Positions 61,386 to 64,000 of a stretch of 64,000 bases of DNA are shown here, piece by piece; position 1 is the stretch's first letter; each line of letters starts with the position of its first letter. The position numbers and the translations under genes were made by a program. The notes below the pieces were generated by a model that was not told the origin of the DNA, searched no databases, and worked only from the letters and a program-made list of their open reading frames with translations. The stretch comes from CAYMZZ01 sp044463125 (GTDB lineage: Bacteria > Bacteroidota > Bacteroidia > Chitinophagales > Chitinophagaceae), in NCBI GenBank assembly GCA_044463125.1, contig JBIQMS010000004.1, positions 62,001 to 126,000 of the forward strand. Direction: 5' to 3'.

Positions 61386-61568
61386 ATGACATGCGGTAAC
61401 AATTGTACATATAATCAGGATAACTCCGTCAAACGAGATAGCTCCAGAAGAGATTTTAATACGCACATGCGTCAACGGGCTATGCCGACAGAGGATGAAT
61501 ACAAAAAGATAACAGAATTTATGCAACAGGGTGATTACGTAACTGAACAGACATGCGTACAGGTTTAA
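61386..61568 (+). CDS. Small Cys-containing protein (60 residues)
   Basis: ATG at 61386. MTCGNNCTYNQDN gives a CxxxC start, the middle is basic (RDSSRRDFNTHMRQRAM), and the end EQTCVQV contains another Cys. No signal peptide is present. It overlaps the start of the YceI-like gene by 16 bases, which argues for translational coupling and so for a real gene. No family is recognised. Confidence 0.5.
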   Translation: MTCGNNCTYNQDNSVKRDSSRRDFNTHMRQRAMPTEDEYKKITEFMQQGDYVTEQTCVQV

Positions 61569-62083
61569 TGGTTATATGGTTACTAAGTGTGGGGATAACA
61601 TCAGCCGCACAATTGTACAGCACACAGTCCGGTAAAATACTGGTAAGAGGAAAGTACAATGGTGCTACGGTTGCTGCTGTAAGCAACCACCTGCACATGC
61701 AGTTGAATTATGACAAAGCTGAGAAGTATATTCGGCTGGTGATTCCCACTATGATGACGGATAATGATTCACTGAATATGCTGTTGCAAAAGCTTGCAGG
61801 AAGCGATGCTCATTTTGCCGGTAAGATGAATATTAATTTTGTGCAAACAAAATCTCATCCAAGACAAAAGTTCCTTACGAACGGCACCCTGACGATTAAT
61901 GGCATATCAAAGGCTTTCAGTTTTACTTCAGCATTGGAACATTTTCCCAGCGGCAGTGTAAGCTGCAATCTAAGCGCTGAGTTTGTAATCAACCTGAATG
62001 AGTTTGGCATTAACACACAGCCTGGCGAGAATAAAATCGCCATTCGGTTTACGCAATTGATCCTTAAAAAACCAGGAGAATAA
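61553..62083 (+). CDS. YceI-like secreted protein
   Basis: 176 residues with a signal peptide (VIWLLSVGITSAAQ). ILVRGKYNGATVAAVSNHLH, HFAGKMNINFVQTKSHPRQK and LTINGISKAFSFTS fit the YceI lipid-binding beta-barrel family. YceI-type proteins bind isoprenoids or polyisoprenoids in the periplasm. It follows the small Cys ORF with overlap and precedes the second paralogue by 30 bases. Confidence 0.75.
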   Translation: MRTGLMVIWLLSVGITSAAQLYSTQSGKILVRGKYNGATVAAVSNHLHMQLNYDKAEKYIRLVIPTMMTDNDSLNMLLQKLAGSDAHFAGKMNINFVQTKSHPRQKFLTNGTLTINGISKAFSFTSALEHFPSGSVSCNLSAEFVINLNEFGINTQPGENKIAIRFTQLILKKPGE

Positions 62084-62107
62084 TAATTATTTAACACACT
62101 TAAAAAT
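62082..62107 (+). repeat. Leader repeat, copy 1 (before gene at 62114)
   Basis: A 26-base AT-rich stretch ending six bases before the ATG, matching 24 of 26 bases of the stretch at 62783-62808. The shared core includes ACACTTAAAAAT. It could be a duplicated translation leader or promoter element. Confidence 0.6.
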
Positions 62108-62113
62108 AAAGTT

Positions 62114-62698
62114 ATGAAAAAGAACATTCCATTTTTAACAGCAATTGGCCTGTTGGCAATTACTATGAATGCCACAGCACAAAAAGACAGCAGCGGCATC
62201 TATCAGACAGCCGATGATTTCAGAAACCAAAAATTGTCTTACGCCATCAACTACAAGACCGAGAAGCACAAAATCAATGACTATCTACTTTTTGATGCTA
62301 CGGAAGTAAAAGTAAAGCACCACGGCACTACTTACACGCTTGATAAAAGTACCACTTACGGTTACAAAAGTACCACAGGTGAAGTGTTTCGGTTTGTTGG
62401 CAACGAAGCCTATACAGTTTTAAATCCGGATGAAGATCTTTTGTTGTATCTGCACACTACCCCGGTTAGCCCACTGGTTAACCCCACAAAAAAAGTTGAA
62501 GAACATTACTATTTCTCAAAGGATGCAGCCAGTGCACCTGTTGATTTAACAATTGATAATTTAAAAAAGGCCTTTCATGAAAATTCAAAATTTCTTGCTT
62601 CCATTGATAAGTATTTTAAAAAAGATGAGCAACTGTCCAGCTATGATGAAAAGCGCAAAACGTACACGCTGAACCGGTTGCTGCAATCGAGCAGATAA
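62114..62698 (+). CDS. Secreted protein, paralogue of the gene at 60725
   Basis: 194 residues. Signal peptide ends near ATAQKDSS; the conserved blocks are QKDSSGIYQTADDF, KLSYAINYKTEKHKI, YTLDKSTTYGYKS and EHYYFSKDAASAPVDLT. The C-terminus (YDEKRKTYTLNRLLQ) also matches the paralogue. The family is unknown to me; the pair looks like a small periplasmic family specific to this island. Confidence 0.65.
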   Translation: MKKNIPFLTAIGLLAITMNATAQKDSSGIYQTADDFRNQKLSYAINYKTEKHKINDYLLFDATEVKVKHHGTTYTLDKSTTYGYKSTTGEVFRFVGNEAYTVLNPDEDLLLYLHTTPVSPLVNPTKKVEEHYYFSKDAASAPVDLTIDNLKKAFHENSKFLASIDKYFKKDEQLSSYDEKRKTYTLNRLLQSSR

Positions 62699-62782
62699 TG
62701 ACACGGAACAGTAAGTCCGGGTTCGTAAGCGGCAGGCATGTAGAAAGAATTTCTAACAAAAGAGACCTTTTATCAGTGGAGC

Positions 62783-62808
62783 AATAATTATTTGATACAC
62801 TTAAAAAT
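62783..62808 (+). repeat. Leader repeat, copy 2 (before gene at 62816)
   Basis: 24 of 26 bases match the stretch at 62082-62107; it ends seven bases before the next ATG. The two genes that follow are unrelated, so the similarity is confined to the leader. Confidence 0.6.
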
Positions 62809-62815
62809 TAAAAAT

Positions 62816-63463
62816 ATGAAAACGGATATTTGGTTTACGGCTGTGTTTGCTGCCATTGTCCTGGCTGGTTGCAGTACCACCTATAGTGCCGTTTCTGCTG
62901 ACTACGACAGGTCAGCAGATTTCAGCCAATATAAAACATTTGCCTGGCTGCCGGATAAAGCAGACACAACGAATACTCCTTACAACAATGAGATTATCCG
63001 CAATAATATCCGGAATTATTTTGGACAGTGTATGAGTGACAGAGGATATAAGTTTGATGGGGAAACCCCGGATATTTTAATGCAATTGGTAATAACCAAC
63101 GCAAAAAAAGAACGGGTGGTTAGCACTTATCCTTCCAGTTACTATTATCGTCCCTATTATTTTGGCAGTTTCTATTATTCGCCCTATCCATACGGATATT
63201 ATTACCGGCATTACCCTTCCTATGGCTATGGTTATTCGGGCTTTTCCGGTTATTCTACCACACAAAAACAGGAGTATGTCAACGGATCTATCACGTTAAA
63301 TCTTGTTGACAAAAAAGCAAATAAACTGGTTTGGACCGGAACAGCGGAAGGAGATATTTATGATCCTTCACATATCAGTCACGATCTGCACCCTGCCGTG
63401 CATCGGATTTTAGATCAATACCCGGTGAAGTCTTTAATAAATCGTACTCATAAAATCAGGTAG
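62816..63463 (+). CDS. DUF4136 lipoprotein
   Basis: 215 residues. A lipobox IVLAGC is followed by YDRSADFSQYKTFAWLPDKA, the classic DUF4136 start, and later DILMQLVITNAKKERVV and SITLNLVDKKANKLVWTGTA. A Tyr-rich insert (YSPYPYGYYYRHYPSYGYGY) near residues 115-145 is unusual in its density. The ATG at 62816 is chosen; a longer frame begins inside the leader repeat. Probably periplasmic or outer-membrane anchored. Confidence 0.85.
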   Translation: MKTDIWFTAVFAAIVLAGCSTTYSAVSADYDRSADFSQYKTFAWLPDKADTTNTPYNNEIIRNNIRNYFGQCMSDRGYKFDGETPDILMQLVITNAKKERVVSTYPSSYYYRPYYFGSFYYSPYPYGYYYRHYPSYGYGYSGFSGYSTTQKQEYVNGSITLNLVDKKANKLVWTGTAEGDIYDPSHISHDLHPAVHRILDQYPVKSLINRTHKIR

Positions 63464-63517
63464 AATGATGAAAGAATTTACGAGAATAATTTTTTGGGAA
63501 ATTAAAAATATTAAAAC

Positions 63518-64000
63518 ATGAAAGCATTAGTTTATCACGGTCCCGGTAATAAATCGTGGGAAGAAAAACCAAAACCGGTAATAAAAGAACCAACAGATGC
63601 CATAGTAAAAATTCTTAAAACAACAATATGCGGAACAGATCTGCATATTTTGAAAGGAGATGTGCCCGAAGTAACAGATGGTAGGATACTGGGACACGAA
63701 GGAGTAGGCGTAATAGAGGAAATTGGGAATTCAGTCACGGGTTTTAAGAAAGGAGACCATGTAATTATCTCCTGCATCTCATCGTGTGGTAAATGTGATT
63801 ATTGCAAGCGTGGCATGTATTCGCATTGTGAAAATGGCGGATGGATATTGGGCCATTTAATTGATGGAACACAGGCCGAATATGTTAGGATTCCATTTGC
63901 TGATAATAGCTTGTACCATATTCCTGCCGGAAGCGATGAAGAAGCGCTGGTAATGCTGAGTGATATTTTGCCAACCGGTTTTGAATGCGGTGTGCTTAAC
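63518..64000 (+). CDS. Zinc-dependent alcohol dehydrogenase (partial)
   Basis: 161 residues up to the window edge. KILKTTICGTDLHILKGD carries the catalytic-zinc Cys, ILGHEGVGVIEEIG the catalytic His-Glu, and SCGKCDYCKRGMYSHC the four Cys of the structural zinc. This is a medium-chain dehydrogenase/reductase, probably an NAD-dependent one acting on alcohols or aldehydes; the Rossmann half lies beyond the window. ATG at 63518. Confidence 0.9.
   Translation, partial: MKALVYHGPGNKSWEEKPKPVIKEPTDAIVKILKTTICGTDLHILKGDVPEVTDGRILGHEGVGVIEEIGNSVTGFKKGDHVIISCISSCGKCDYCKRGMYSHCENGGWILGHLIDGTQAEYVRIPFADNSLYHIPAGSDEEALVMLSDILPTGFECGVLN

Larger units (their letters stand above)
43370..64000. mobile_element. 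Probable genomic island (integrated at tRNA-Leu), right end outside window
   Basis: The sequence after the tRNA-Leu pair is visibly more AT-rich, lacks the intergenic repeat arrays seen to its left, and carries cargo typical of islands: an RteC-like regulator, a LuxR-type regulator, a possible defence module, several broken genes and a copper-resistance cluster. No integrase, relaxase or transposase gene is within the window, so the element type is unknown and the far end is not seen. Confidence 0.6.

Noticed and set aside
43500..64000. Prophage, transposase or conjugation genes expected in an island
   Set aside because: I looked for integrase, relaxase, Tra and IS transposase motifs and found none in the window, so no such gene is listed.

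Overview
The window looks like a chromosome segment of a Bacteroidota bacterium, most likely family Chitinophagaceae. The reasons are type IX secretion C-terminal sorting domains, a FecI/FecR/SusC-type trio, an UpxY-type antiterminator, DUF3810, DUF177-L32-PlsX order, Y_Y_Y-propeller sensors, almost no Shine-Dalgarno sequences, and several TTG/GTG starts. The assignment is inferred from protein families, not from a database search.

Layout. 1-9.6 kb: a partial propeller sensor; a hemerythrin-like protein and an NAD(P)-binding protein; a minus-strand operon (OmpA protein, M14-like peptidase, membrane protein, cytochrome c) closed by a terminator; a WcaJ-type sugar-phosphate transferase. 10-18 kb: two very similar giant secreted proteins (DUF4832-like barrel, PKD repeats, T9SS sorting tail). 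18-32 kb: a 12-gene minus-strand exopolysaccharide operon read Wza, Wzc kinase, UpxY, flippase, GT2, polymerase, GT4, GT4, epimerase, GT4, Gfo/Idh oxidoreductase and an unknown protein. 32-43 kb: housekeeping genes (plsX, rpmF, DUF177, DUF3810, TspO, dcd, phosphopantetheinyl transferase, DUF2130), three tRNAs, a GT2 and a histidine kinase.

From about 43.4 kb the sequence becomes more AT-rich and changes character. The boundary lies just after an intact tRNA-Leu(GAG) and a decayed second copy of it, and the first island gene is an RteC-like regulator whose 3' end is lost in that junction. The island then carries a 7TM-LuxR regulator, a frameshifted acetyltransferase, a possible HTH/AAA-ATPase/TOPRIM-like defence module, and a decaying sigma/anti-sigma/TonB-receptor unit (nonsense codon in the sigma gene, receptor barrel missing). 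A copper-resistance cluster follows (DUF3347, DUF2911, DUF2933-like, DUF5676, type II GAPDH, ATP-cone/Mrr nuclease, SHOCT, AAA_28 ATPase, CopB-type ATPase, HYC_CC_PP protein), then small secreted proteins, YceI-like, DUF4136 and a zinc alcohol dehydrogenase that runs off the window.

The most unusual signal is in the intergenic DNA of the first 43 kb. At seven sites the gaps are filled with mirror-image arrays of very short tandem repeats: GTTTARR heptamers facing YYTAAAC heptamers, ACGTNNN heptamers, TTTGTTGA octamers, and ATCTGCG units on a 10-12-10 spacing. They are nested inside each other like Russian dolls and sit mostly at gene 3' ends. I saw none in the island.
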